This document shows, one piece after another, positions 45,069 through 53,007 of a stretch of 64,000 nt of DNA. Each line of letters starts with the position of its first letter. The first letter of the stretch is position 1. The position numbers were made by a program, and so were the translations under genes. The notes beneath the pieces are model-generated. The model did not search any database and was not told the DNA's origin. It saw nothing but the letters and a program-made list of their open reading frames with translations. The stretch comes from Pseudonocardia acidicola (GTDB taxonomy: Bacteria > Actinomycetota > Actinomycetes > Mycobacteriales > Pseudonocardiaceae): the NCBI RefSeq assembly GCF_012911935.1, contig NZ_JAAXLA010000007.1, forward strand, positions 62,001 to 126,000. Reading direction: 5' to 3'.

Positions 45069-45967
45069 GCGTTCACGGGATGGCGGCGAAACCGCTCGAG
45101 GCGCGGTCCCCGTGGCAGTGGCCGAACGGCGCCCGGCTCGCGGTGTGGGTGGTGCCGAACGTGGAGGTTTTCGCCCCCGAGCTGCCGTTGACTGCGGGCG
45201 GCCCCGCCGGTGACACCGCCGGGCTGGCCACCCGCGAGTACGGCAACCGGGTCGGGCTCGGCCGGCTGCGGGCGGTACTCGCCGAGTACGGGATCCGCGC
45301 GACGGCCGCGATGAACGCCGGATTCGCGGTGCGCTATCCCGAGCTGACGCGGCAACTGGTCGGCGAGGGATGGGAACTGATGGGGCACGGCCAGGTCAAC
45401 AACCGGCGACTGCCCTGTTACCCGCCCGACCAGGAGCGAAAGCTGATCGGCGAGAGCCTGGGAACGCTGGAGTCGGTCACCGGCATCCGGCCGAGGGGGT
45501 GGCTCAGTCCCGGCCTGCTCGAGACCCCGGACACGCTGACGCACCTGGTCGCCGAGGGTGTGGTGTACGTCGCTGACCACGTCTGCGACGACCAGCCGTT
45601 CCCGATCCCGGTCGAGGCCGGGGCGATCCTGTCCGTGCCGTACTCGGTCGAGACCAACGACAAGCCCGCCTACGACCGCGCCGGGCTCACCCCGCCGGAG
45701 TTCGTGGCGCTGGCCAAACGCCAGTTCGATGTGCTGTACGCGGAATCGGCCCGCACCGCGCTGGTGTTCGCGCTTGCCCTCCATCCCTACCTCTCCGGGA
45801 TGCCGCACCGAATCGGCGCGGTCGACGAGGTGCTGCAGCATATCCGGGACCATGACGACGTCTGGTTGGCGACCGGGTCGGAGATCGCGGATGCCTATGC
45901 GCTCCTGCACCCGGACGCATCGCCTTGCGCCGCGGCTTTCCCGGCGGAGCGGGTGGTGACACCGTGA
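45065..45967 (+). CDS. Polysaccharide deacetylase-family amidase (copy 1)
   Basis: 300 residues of the NodB/PuuE fold: WQWPNGARLAVWVVPNVEVF near 17-36, REYGNRVGLGRL near 57-68, MNAGFAVRYPELTRQL and MGHGQVNNRRLP near 107-118. The usual H-x3-H metal motif is replaced by GHG-x2-NN, which marks an uncharacterised subgroup likelier to act on a small cyclic amide or ureide than on polysaccharide. GTG overlaps the isochorismatase stop, and its own stop overlaps the MFS start, so three genes are coupled. Confidence 0.87.
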   Translation: MSVHGMAAKPLEARSPWQWPNGARLAVWVVPNVEVFAPELPLTAGGPAGDTAGLATREYGNRVGLGRLRAVLAEYGIRATAAMNAGFAVRYPELTRQLVGEGWELMGHGQVNNRRLPCYPPDQERKLIGESLGTLESVTGIRPRGWLSPGLLETPDTLTHLVAEGVVYVADHVCDDQPFPIPVEAGAILSVPYSVETNDKPAYDRAGLTPPEFVALAKRQFDVLYAESARTALVFALALHPYLSGMPHRIGAVDEVLQHIRDHDDVWLATGSEIADAYALLHPDASPCAAAFPAERVVTP

Positions 45968-47259
45968 CGCGCCCGAATGAACAGGCGGTTCCGGCGCAGG
46001 AGACAGCGCTTGGGCAGGGTCCGGGCCGGGCATCGCGGGTGCGGTGGATCTACGTCGTGCCCACGCTGTTCGTGGCGACCCTGGTTGCCCAGATCGACAA
46101 GCTGAGCATCTCGGTCATCATGGCCAGCCACTCGTTCCTGGTCGACATGGGGCTGTTGGATCGGCCGGCCATGGTCGGCGGCCTGGTCTCGGCCTTCCTG
46201 CTCTCCTACGGGGCGGGGCAGTTCGTCTGGGGACCGATCATCGACCGCATCGGGCCTCGGCGCGCCGCGATGGTCGGTGTGGTCGCGTGGAGTGTGACGC
46301 TGGTGTGGGGCGGGTTCAGCGCTACGTTGCCGATGCTGTATCTGTCCCGCATCTTCCTCGGGCTCAGCGAGGGGATCCTGTACCCGGTGTGCAACGCGTT
46401 CGTGGCGCGCTGGTTCGCGGTGCGGGAGCGGGGGCGGGCCCAGTCGATTTGGTTCAACGGGGCCACCGTCGGCGGAGCGGTCGGCGGTGTGCTCGTCACC
46501 ACGGTCGTGGTGCTCTCCGGGTGGCGGCCCGCGTTCCTCGCGCTGGCGGCGCTGGGCGTCGTGGTCGTCCTTCCCATGCTCTGGTTCTTCACCAGCGACG
46601 ACCCGCGTACTGACCGCCGGGTGTCGGCCGGAGAGGTGGCCCAGATCGAGCAGGGGCACCGGCTCGCCGTGACCCCGGCCGAGCGTGCGGCCTCGGTGTT
46701 CGGCAACTACCGGTACTGGTTGCTCGTCCTCGCCTTCGTAGCCAACAACATCTTCTTCTGGGGCTGGAGCAGCTGGCTGCCCACCTATCTCGTCCGGGTG
46801 CGCCACTTCTCCTTCCAGTCCTCCGGCTGGCTAACCGCGCTGACGTTCGCCATCGAGGTCGCCGCCGTGTACCTGCTCGGCCTGCTCACTGACCGGCTCG
46901 GACGTAGGGCACCGCTCGGCGCGCTCGGATATCTGCTGGCCGGAGTGGGCGTCTACATCGGCGGCATCACTGAAGACATCCCGCTCGCCATGAGCTTTCT
47001 CATCGCTGGTGTGTGCTGCCAGCAGGCCTGCGCCGGCAATGTCCAGGCACTCCTGCACAGCTTCAGCGGACAGCGCCTCATGGGGCGCGCGGCTGGTGTG
47101 CTCAATGGTTTCGGGAACGTGGGCAGCTTCCTCGCCCCGGCGTTGGTCGGTGCGATGATCGGCACGAGCGGAGACTTCTCACTGGTCGTCATCGCGCTGG
47201 CCGCCGACCTGGTCGTCGCGGCCGCCGCGCTGGCCCTGTTGATCAAAGACCGTTACTAG
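45964..47259 (+). CDS. MFS transporter between two hydrolase pairs
   Basis: 431 residues, 12 predicted membrane helices, MFS motif A-like DRIGPRRAAMVG between helices 2 and 3 and RFFLG-type IFLGLSEGILYPVCNAFVARWFAVRERGRAQS typical of the ACS subgroup. GTG at 45964 overlaps the stop of the deacetylase-type gene (GTGA). It presumably imports the substrate of the flanking isochorismatase-deacetylase pairs. Confidence 0.91.
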   Translation: MTRPNEQAVPAQETALGQGPGRASRVRWIYVVPTLFVATLVAQIDKLSISVIMASHSFLVDMGLLDRPAMVGGLVSAFLLSYGAGQFVWGPIIDRIGPRRAAMVGVVAWSVTLVWGGFSATLPMLYLSRIFLGLSEGILYPVCNAFVARWFAVRERGRAQSIWFNGATVGGAVGGVLVTTVVVLSGWRPAFLALAALGVVVVLPMLWFFTSDDPRTDRRVSAGEVAQIEQGHRLAVTPAERAASVFGNYRYWLLVLAFVANNIFFWGWSSWLPTYLVRVRHFSFQSSGWLTALTFAIEVAAVYLLGLLTDRLGRRAPLGALGYLLAGVGVYIGGITEDIPLAMSFLIAGVCCQQACAGNVQALLHSFSGQRLMGRAAGVLNGFGNVGSFLAPALVGAMIGTSGDFSLVVIALAADLVVAAAALALLIKDRY

Positions 47260-47287
47260 GTATCGAGACGACGAGTCGGAGGAGTCG

Positions 47288-47968
47288 ATGGCTGTGTGGG
47301 ACGGGTTGATCCCGGAGCGGGACCAGGAGATCTACCGGCGAGCCGGTTTCGCCAGGGAACCGAGTTGGGACGGTAGCCCCGCACTGCTGATCGTGGACGC
47401 GCTGTGGGGCTTCATCGGGCATCAGCCGGTGGACGTCCTCGAGGCGATCAGCGAGTACCCGACGGCGTGCGGCGAGCCGGGCTGGGTCGGTCTGGAGCGC
47501 ACCGAGGAGGTGCTGCGTTTCTTCCGGGAGGCCGAGCTGCCGGTCGTGCACGTGTGTGCCTCGGCTGGGGCCGACTCGGTGTACGGCGCGACGACCCGTG
47601 CCCGCCGCACCCCGGGCACCGGGACGAGGGCCTACGAGATCCCCGAGCGGATCGCGCCGGTTCCGGGCGAGTTGGTGGTGCCCAAGTCCAAGGCCAGCGG
47701 GTTCTTCCGTACGCCCCTGGACGTGCTGCTGCGCAACCGGAAGGTGGACACGGTGCTCATCGCCGGCTCCACCACCTGCGGCTGCATCCGGGCCACCGCC
47801 GTCGACGCCCACTCCAGCGGCTTTGAGACCATCGTGCTCTCCGACGCGGTGTGGGACCGTTCGCCGTTCTCGCACGCGGTGTCGCTGTACGAGTTGTCGA
47901 TGAAGTACGCCTCGGTCGTCGCGGTGGACGAGGCGATTGCCGAGCTGGGCAAGCGCCGTGACCGGTAG
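47288..47968 (+). CDS. Isochorismatase-fold cysteine hydrolase (copy 2)
   Basis: 226 residues. Triad: Asp in ALLIVDALWGF, Lys in VVPKSKASGFFRT and Cys in GSTTCGCIRATAVDA. It aligns along its length with the protein at 44373 (shared pattern SGFFRT..., TVDAHSSGFETIVL, DAVWDRS-x-SHAVSLYEL) but is clearly diverged, so it is a paralogue and not a recent copy. It lies 28 bases after the MFS stop and overlaps the next gene. Confidence 0.9.
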   Translation: MAVWDGLIPERDQEIYRRAGFAREPSWDGSPALLIVDALWGFIGHQPVDVLEAISEYPTACGEPGWVGLERTEEVLRFFREAELPVVHVCASAGADSVYGATTRARRTPGTGTRAYEIPERIAPVPGELVVPKSKASGFFRTPLDVLLRNRKVDTVLIAGSTTCGCIRATAVDAHSSGFETIVLSDAVWDRSPFSHAVSLYELSMKYASVVAVDEAIAELGKRRDR

Positions 47969-48836
47969 CCCCCGTTACGCCTACCGGCCGATCGTCGACC
48001 ACCCGAAGTTCCGCTGGCCGGGCGGGGCCGGGGTCGCGGTATGGGTCATCACCAACGTCGAGCACTACCCGTTCGGCCATCCCGGCATCCCGGTGAACGA
48101 GCGCTCGGCCGCCGCCGACCCCGACGTGCTCAACCACAGCTGGCGCGACTACGGGCCACGGGTGGGGATGTGGCGGCTGTTCGACTGCCTGGGCGAGCTG
48201 GGTGTACCGGTGTCGGCCACGCTGAACAGCGAGGTGTGCGACGAGTACCCGCAGCTGGTGGAGGAAGGCTGCCGGCGCGGCTGGGAGTGGATCGGGCACG
48301 GCACCAACAACTCGGTGCGGCTGAGCGGCCTGACCGAGGACGAAGAGCACGAGCTGGTGCACACCGCGCTCGACCGCATCGCCTCGGCGACCGGACAGCG
48401 GCCGATGGGCTGGCTCGGTCCGGGGTTGGTCGAGTCGCACCGCACTCCGGACATCTTGCGGGCCGCCGGCATCGAGTACCTGTGCGACTGGGTGGCCGAC
48501 GACCTGCCCTTCCCGCTCGCGGCCGAGGGCGGAGAACTGCTGTGCCTGCCCTACAGCATCGAACTCAACGACACCGAGCTCCTCCTGCGCCAGCACCTGA
48601 CCGGGGAACAGTACCGGCAGCGACTCGTGGACCAGTTCGAGCAGCTGTGCCGGGACGCCGACGCGCACGGCATAGGCCGGGTCATGGCGATCCCGCTGCA
48701 CCCGTTTCTCGCCGGTCAGGCGCACCGGATGCGCTACCTGCACGACGCCCTGAACCACATCGCGTCCAGTAACGCCAGCTGGATGGCCAGCGGAACCGAC
48801 ATCGTGGAGCAGTACCGCGCCCTCGGGGCGATGTGA
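47958..48836 (+). CDS. Polysaccharide deacetylase-family amidase (copy 2)
   Basis: 292 residues, paralogous to 45065: FRWPGGAGVAVWVITNVEHYPFG, RDYGPRVGMWRLFDCL, SATLNSEVCDEYPQL and IGHGTNNSVRLSG, with MGWLGPGLVESHRTPDIL where copy 1 has GWLSPGLLETPDTL. GTG at 47958 starts within the last eleven bases of the isochorismatase gene. It ends a six-gene plus-strand transcript. The function is inferred as hydrolysis of a small cyclic or ureido compound together with its partner. Confidence 0.87.
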   Translation: MTGSPRYAYRPIVDHPKFRWPGGAGVAVWVITNVEHYPFGHPGIPVNERSAAADPDVLNHSWRDYGPRVGMWRLFDCLGELGVPVSATLNSEVCDEYPQLVEEGCRRGWEWIGHGTNNSVRLSGLTEDEEHELVHTALDRIASATGQRPMGWLGPGLVESHRTPDILRAAGIEYLCDWVADDLPFPLAAEGGELLCLPYSIELNDTELLLRQHLTGEQYRQRLVDQFEQLCRDADAHGIGRVMAIPLHPFLAGQAHRMRYLHDALNHIASSNASWMASGTDIVEQYRALGAM

Positions 48837-48842
48837 CGGTCG

Positions 48843-49116
48843 ATGCCCGTGCCTCGCGTGACCGACACGACGAAGACCTTCGAGATCGAGATCGTGTTGC
48901 AGGACGTCCGGGCGGCGGTGACCCGTTTGGTCCAGGTTCCGGGTGAGGCCAGCCCGGCCGCGCTGCATGAAGTCGTGCAGTCGGCGATGGGGTCGGACCA
49001 CCTCGCACTTGCACGAGTTCGACGTCGCCGGCGCCCGGTACGGGACACCCGACCCGGGGGTGGGATGGGGCGGCCAGCTCCCTGACGAGGCGAAGGTCAA
49101 GCTGTTTCGGTCATGA
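48843..49116 (+). pseudogene. Broken pRiA4b ORF-3-like gene
   Basis: From ATG at 48843 the frame reads VTDTTKTFEIEIVLQDVRAAV, QVPGEASPAALHEVVQSAMG, as in the plasmid pRiA4b ORF-3 family, then a frameshift near 48990 moves to HLHEFDVAGARYGTPDPG and WGGQLPDEAKVKLF, stopping at 49114-49116 well before the normal C terminus. It is truncated and frameshifted. The family is typical of plasmids and mobile DNA, so the site may mark an old integration. Confidence 0.75.
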
Positions 49117-49159
49117 GTGGCGTCACGTCAGGGACACGGCTGACGCGAGCGGGCTTCGA

Positions 49160-49486
49160 TCAGTCGTCCTCCCGCGAGATCCGCGCCAGCTCGTGTCGCC
49201 ACGCCGTGCGCACGGTGACGACCGAACCGAGATCGGGCAGCTCCACGAGGTCCGCCTCCGGGATGGTGAGGACCGCCACGTGCCGCCGTGACGGCAGAGT
49301 CATGCGGGCGAGGCCACCGTCTCCCGGGCCAAGCTCCTGCGGCCCACGGCAGCGGATCAGCATGTGTGTCTCATCGATGCGCACGCTGCCGTGCCCGAGC
49401 ACGCCGTCGGCGAGAGGCCGCGAGCGGGCATGACCCCGACAGGCGTCGGCGATCTCCGTGCGGAGGGCCTCCAGCTCAGATGACAT
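49160..49486 (-). CDS. Small protein with class II aldolase-like N terminus
   Basis: 108 residues. LRTEIADACR, VLGHGSVRIDETHMLIRCRGPQELG resembles the N-terminal 45 residues of class II aldolase/adducin proteins, but the zinc-ligand H-x-H motif and the rest of the fold are missing and the C terminus differs. It overlaps the end of the preceding gene by 11 bases, so it is probably translated. It could be a truncated aldolase paralogue of 50468 or a separate small protein; I cannot decide. Confidence 0.5.
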   Translation of the reverse strand: MSSELEALRTEIADACRGHARSRPLADGVLGHGSVRIDETHMLIRCRGPQELGPGDGGLARMTLPSRRHVAVLTIPEADLVELPDLGSVVTVRTAWRHELARISREDD

Positions 49487-50471
49487 AGGACTCGTGGGTC
49501 TCGGGAACGAAGAGTTCCTCGGGCGCGAGCCGGCGCGGCGTCAGCCCCTGCTCATGGGCGTAGCGGAGGAACACCGCCAGGGTGGTCCGGTTGGCGTCGA
49601 GTCCATAGGGCCAGAAGTCGGGGCCGAGCAGCGCGCGCGTGCGCTCCAGCTCGTCCGTCAGCCACGGGACCATGTACGGGTTCGCGGCCACCTCCCCCAT
49701 CCGTGCCTCGGTGAGCGCCTTGGCCTGCTCGAACGCGCTGTAGAGCGAGCGGGCCAGCCACGGGCGCGCGGCGTAGACGTCCCGCCGCAGCACAACCGTG
49801 TGCATGATCGGGAAGATTCCGGTCTCGGCTGCGTAGCGTTCCTCCTCGACGCGGGGATCGCGGAACAGCCGCCGGACCGACGTGTCGCCGGCGAGCATCG
49901 GGCGCGGCGTGCGGGGCGCGTAGAGCGCGTCGATCTCGCCCGCCAGCAACATGTCCAGCAGTGTGCGGTCCGGCGGGATCGGCTCGACCTCGATCCTCGG
50001 GGGAAGGTCCAGCTCCTGCTTCTCGACCCGGCCCGGTTCGTGCATGCCGCCTGTCCGGTACCGCACGGCGTCGACGGGCAGGTCGTGCCGGTCGGCGAGG
50101 ATGCCGCGGATCCACACATTCGCGGTGAGCTGGTATTCGGGCACGCCCACCACCCCGCCGAGCAGGTCGGCGGGTTTCACGAGGTCGCTGTCCCCGCGCA
50201 CGTAGATCCCGTGGTGGCGGAAGGCGCGCGACGGGAAGACCGGGATCGCGACGAGATCCGGCTCGGCCGTGCACCCCACGTGCGTGACGTAGGAGGACAG
50301 CGACATCTCGGCCGCTTCGAACTCGCGGTGCCGCAGCATCCGGAAGAACGTCTCCTCGACCGGGAGGTTCAGATAGGTGAGAGCGACGCCCGCGGGCCGT
50401 ACCGTGCCGTCGGCGAGGGCGCGGGTGCGGTCGTAGTCCCAGCAGGCCAAGGTGACCGGGACCGTGCTCAT
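49476..50471 (-). CDS. 4,5-dihydroxyphthalate decarboxylase-like protein
   Basis: 331 residues. The N terminus VTLACWDYDRTRALADGTVRPAGV, LNLPVEETFFRMLRHREFEAAEMSLSSY and IPVFPSRAFRHHGIYVRGDSDL match the family annotated as 4,5-dihydroxyphthalate decarboxylase, which has a periplasmic-binding-like fold without a signal peptide. Family members include true ring decarboxylases and unassigned binding proteins. No signal peptide is present, so a cytoplasmic enzyme is likelier. ATG at 50471 overlaps the aldolase stop (ATGA). With cupins and an aldolase, it suggests aromatic-acid breakdown. Confidence 0.82.
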   Translation of the reverse strand: MSTVPVTLACWDYDRTRALADGTVRPAGVALTYLNLPVEETFFRMLRHREFEAAEMSLSSYVTHVGCTAEPDLVAIPVFPSRAFRHHGIYVRGDSDLVKPADLLGGVVGVPEYQLTANVWIRGILADRHDLPVDAVRYRTGGMHEPGRVEKQELDLPPRIEVEPIPPDRTLLDMLLAGEIDALYAPRTPRPMLAGDTSVRRLFRDPRVEEERYAAETGIFPIMHTVVLRRDVYAARPWLARSLYSAFEQAKALTEARMGEVAANPYMVPWLTDELERTRALLGPDFWPYGLDANRTTLAVFLRYAHEQGLTPRRLAPEELFVPETHESYVI

Positions 50472-51184
50472 GCAGCCTCCTCGATCCCGGCGAGCTGGCA
50501 GAAGTAGGCCCACCGGCCCTCGACGCCCGCCACCTGCCCGCGCAGTGTCGCGATCTCGTGGGGGCTGATCACTCGGGGTCGGGTGCCCGTGGACGCGGCC
50601 GTGAGCGCCGCCTCGGCGAGCTGCTCGAGCATCGCGGCGCCCACGGTGGCCTCGCGGACCCCTTCCCCCACGCTGACGATCCCGTGCCCCTGCAGGTGAC
50701 AGAAACGCTCGCCGCCGAGTGCGCCGGCCAGAGCCCGACCCAGCTCCGGAGTGTCGACGAGCACCGGGTTCGGCCAGGTCGGCGGGGTGCGATCGAGGAA
50801 GGTCGCGGGCACGTGCAGCACCGGCTCGATCGGCAGCCCCAGCACGCCCGCGAGAGTCGCCGACCGCTGATGAGTGTGCACGACGCAACCGACGTCGGGC
50901 CGGGCGCGGTAGATCTCGGTGTGGATGAACACCTCGGCCGGCGGCCGGTCGGTGCCGCCCGGGCCCCCCTCGAGCAACCGCCCGTCCAGGTCGACGATGA
51001 TCATCCGCTCCGGCCCGAGCCCCGCCGTGCTCCGCACGGTCGGTGAGTGCTTCGGTTTCACCACGACCCGGTCCGTCCCCGGCACTCGGGCGCTGGCGTG
51101 CCCCAGGTAGTCGACCAGGCCGAGCGCGGCGAGCACCTGCCCGGCCCGCGCGACGAGCTGCCGCAGCTCCCGCTCGGCGGTCAC
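50468..51184 (-). CDS. Class II aldolase/adducin-family enzyme
   Basis: 238 residues. The fold is shown by LGHASARVPGTDRVVVKP, PPAEVFIHTEIYRARPDVGCVVHTHQ (zinc H-x-H near 107-109) and a later LQGHGIVSVGEGVREA with the third ligand. Members are zinc aldolases or decarboxylases of sugar and hydroxyacid derivatives. GTG at 51184 overlaps the cupin stop (GTGA). It sits between two cupins and the decarboxylase-like gene, so a role late in the same pathway is inferred. Confidence 0.9.
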   Translation of the reverse strand: MTAERELRQLVARAGQVLAALGLVDYLGHASARVPGTDRVVVKPKHSPTVRSTAGLGPERMIIVDLDGRLLEGGPGGTDRPPAEVFIHTEIYRARPDVGCVVHTHQRSATLAGVLGLPIEPVLHVPATFLDRTPPTWPNPVLVDTPELGRALAGALGGERFCHLQGHGIVSVGEGVREATVGAAMLEQLAEAALTAASTGTRPRVISPHEIATLRGQVAGVEGRWAYFCQLAGIEEAA

Positions 51185-51798
51185 GCCCGCGCCGCCGACG
51201 TGCGCGTCGCCACGTACCGACGGACCGTCTCCGCGTCGAGCACCACGGACGGGTCGTACTCCGGGGCGTCCTCCAGCTGCTCGAGGTCGTCGAGCCCGCA
51301 GTACCGGTACACCCGGTTGATCGCCGAGATCAGGCGGGCCGGCCGCTCCGGATCGGCGTTGACATGCTGGTGGATCGTGTTGGGTGGCACGTAGATGACG
51401 TCCCCGGCTTCCCAGTCGAAGCGCTGCACCTCCTCGCGCGGCTTCCAGTGGTAGGTGTCGGTGATCTCGACGTCGCAGTCCTGGTGCAGGTCGTACCCGC
51501 GGCCCTCCAGTACGTAGAGGCACTCCTCGGCAAGATGGCGGTGCCTTCCGGAACGGCTGCCGCCCGGAATGATCTGCATGTAGGCGTCGACCGTCTGCAT
51601 GCGGGTGTTCAGGTCCGCATTGATCAGGTGCTTGAGCAGGCCCTGCCGCGACATCTCCCATGGCATGTCCTGCGGGTGCAGCACCTTGCGGCGCTCGGCG
51701 TCGCGCACCGGGGCCTCGGCGGCCCGGGCCAGCTGCTCGGCGTAGGTCGCCACCGTGTCCGCTCCGGCGATCCAGGCGCCGGTCTCGTCCCAGGCCAT
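51181..51798 (-). CDS. HQHxN cupin protein (A)
   Basis: 205 residues, a single cupin domain at about 65-165. Metal motif SGRHRHLAEECLYVLEG and second motif FDWEAGDVIYVPPNTIHQHVNADPERPARLI. The signature W-x2-GD then HQH[VF]N-x3-[EP]-x-[PR]A recurs in the proteins at 51800, 54518 and 58163. An N-terminal helix region (VLHPQDMPWEMSRQGLLKHLIN) precedes the barrel. ATG at 51798 lies one base after the stop of the next-upstream cupin. The substrate is unknown; iron-dependent dioxygenase is the family default. Confidence 0.88.
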   Translation of the reverse strand: MAWDETGAWIAGADTVATYAEQLARAAEAPVRDAERRKVLHPQDMPWEMSRQGLLKHLINADLNTRMQTVDAYMQIIPGGSRSGRHRHLAEECLYVLEGRGYDLHQDCDVEITDTYHWKPREEVQRFDWEAGDVIYVPPNTIHQHVNADPERPARLISAINRVYRYCGLDDLEQLEDAPEYDPSVVLDAETVRRYVATRTSAARA

Positions 51799-51799
51799 G

Positions 51800-52393
51800 T
51801 CAGTACCCCTCCGCCGGGTGGTTGTGGCCGGTCTCCTCCTCGCGGGCGGTGAACCCCTCGCCGCCCGGCGCCGGCTCGAGAGCCCGCGGCTCCACCTGCT
51901 TCTGGAAGAGCATGTTGAGGAACAGGTACATCGGCTTGGTCTTGATTACGAGTGCCCGGGCCGGCCGCTCCGAGCTGGCGTTGAAGTGCTGGTGCACGCA
52001 GTTGTTGTGCACGATCGCGACATCGCCCGCGGACCAGTCGTAGCGGATCCCGTCGTGGATCTCATAGCCCGTGCCGTCGAGGATGTAGAAGGCGGCCTCG
52101 TTGACGTGTCCGTGCTTCTGCGACTTCCCGCCCGGCCCGTACTCCTCCAGGTGCAGATGGAAGGTCTGGGTGATCCCGTCCTTGGGCTCCACGTAGTGCC
52201 GGGAGTACGCCTGGGGCCCGTCCACGAACTTGATCTCGTTCGCCTTGCGCACCCGTGGCATCGAGCGCAGCCGCTCCAGCTCGGCGTTCAGCCCGTACTC
52301 ACCCTGGATCGCGCGGACGAAGGTCCGGTTCTTCTGGCTGTGGTAGAGATGCGCCAGGGCGGGATCGTCCGCCTGCGCCTCGCCATCGGTCAT
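51800..52393 (-). CDS. HQHxN cupin protein (B)
   Basis: 197 residues, cupin at about 75-165 with motif 1 KSQKHGHVNEAAFYILDG and motif 2 YDWSAGDVAIVHNNCVHQHFNASSERPAR. ATG at 52393 follows AGGAGG by five bases. The same frame remains open upstream of this ATG into a lipoprotein-like leader (52394-52667), but that leader is out of frame at its own start. It is a paralogue of the cupin at 51181, with which it is tightly coupled. Confidence 0.88.
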   Translation of the reverse strand: MTDGEAQADDPALAHLYHSQKNRTFVRAIQGEYGLNAELERLRSMPRVRKANEIKFVDGPQAYSRHYVEPKDGITQTFHLHLEEYGPGGKSQKHGHVNEAAFYILDGTGYEIHDGIRYDWSAGDVAIVHNNCVHQHFNASSERPARALVIKTKPMYLFLNMLFQKQVEPRALEPAPGGEGFTAREEETGHNHPAEGY

Positions 52394-52667
52394 GAATCCT
52401 CCTCGTTCCTGACCTGCTGCACGCCCGGAGCTGGCGTCGTACCGGTCGTCCCAGGACTTCGCGTTGCGGAGCAGGTCCGCGGAGGCGAAGGGGGCGATGT
52501 CCAGGCCCTCCGGGCTGGTGTCACCGGGAACCTGGGTCGACGGCGACTGCGCCGCCGACGAGCCGAGGTCGGACGCACCCGCGCCTTGGTCGGCCAGGCC
52601 GCCGCACCCCCACCAGCAGCACGGCCACGACGGCGAGCAGGGGTAGTGCGAGTGATCGAGTCCTCAT
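52394..52667 (-). pseudogene. Lipoprotein leader with a one-base frameshift, running into cupin B
   Basis: From ATG at 52667 (GGAAGGA upstream) the frame reads MRTRSLALPLLAVVAVLLVG. Removing one G from the run at about 52609-52613 gives LLVGCGGLADQGAG, a perfect lipobox, and then SPSTQVPGDTSPEGLD, DIAPFASADLLRNAKSWDD with no stop before the ATG of cupin B. This suggests a truncated binding-protein gene with its 3' part lost, or a sequencing error in the G run. No known family was identified for the mature part. Confidence 0.6.
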
Positions 52668-52744
52668 CGACTGTCCTTCCACGGGGCAAGGATCACACGT
52701 GCACGGCCCGATGGTATTACCGTTCTTCCTTTCAGGGAACCGGG

Positions 52745-52975
52745 CGTCGCCAGGTGGTCGCCGGGGCACCCACCGCCACCCCACCCCGCCGTCGACGCCG
52801 GCGCCAGTGCCGCCGCGCTGACCGCGCCGGTCACGATCGGCCCCAGCGCGTTGCCGATGTCGGAGACGAACCACCACACCCCGAGGAGCACCGGGCGGTG
52901 GCGGACAGCGCCGCGAGCGGGATCACCGCTCCTGCCCGATGCCGAACAAAGCGACGGGAGGTAGATGGCGATCCC
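52745..52975 (-). pseudogene. Fragment of an MFS transporter
   Basis: The minus strand reads AIYLPSL, RSGDPARGAVRHRPVLLGVWWFVSDIGNALGPI split here: LLGVWWFVSDIG then NALGPIVTGAVSAAAL, which matches a late segment of MFS proteins (loop 10-11 and helix 11). Neither start nor first helices are present. An intact MFS gene of another type is at 55769. Confidence 0.6.
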
Positions 52976-53007
52976 CGCCGACCGCAGTGACCGCGCAGGC
53001 TCCGCGG

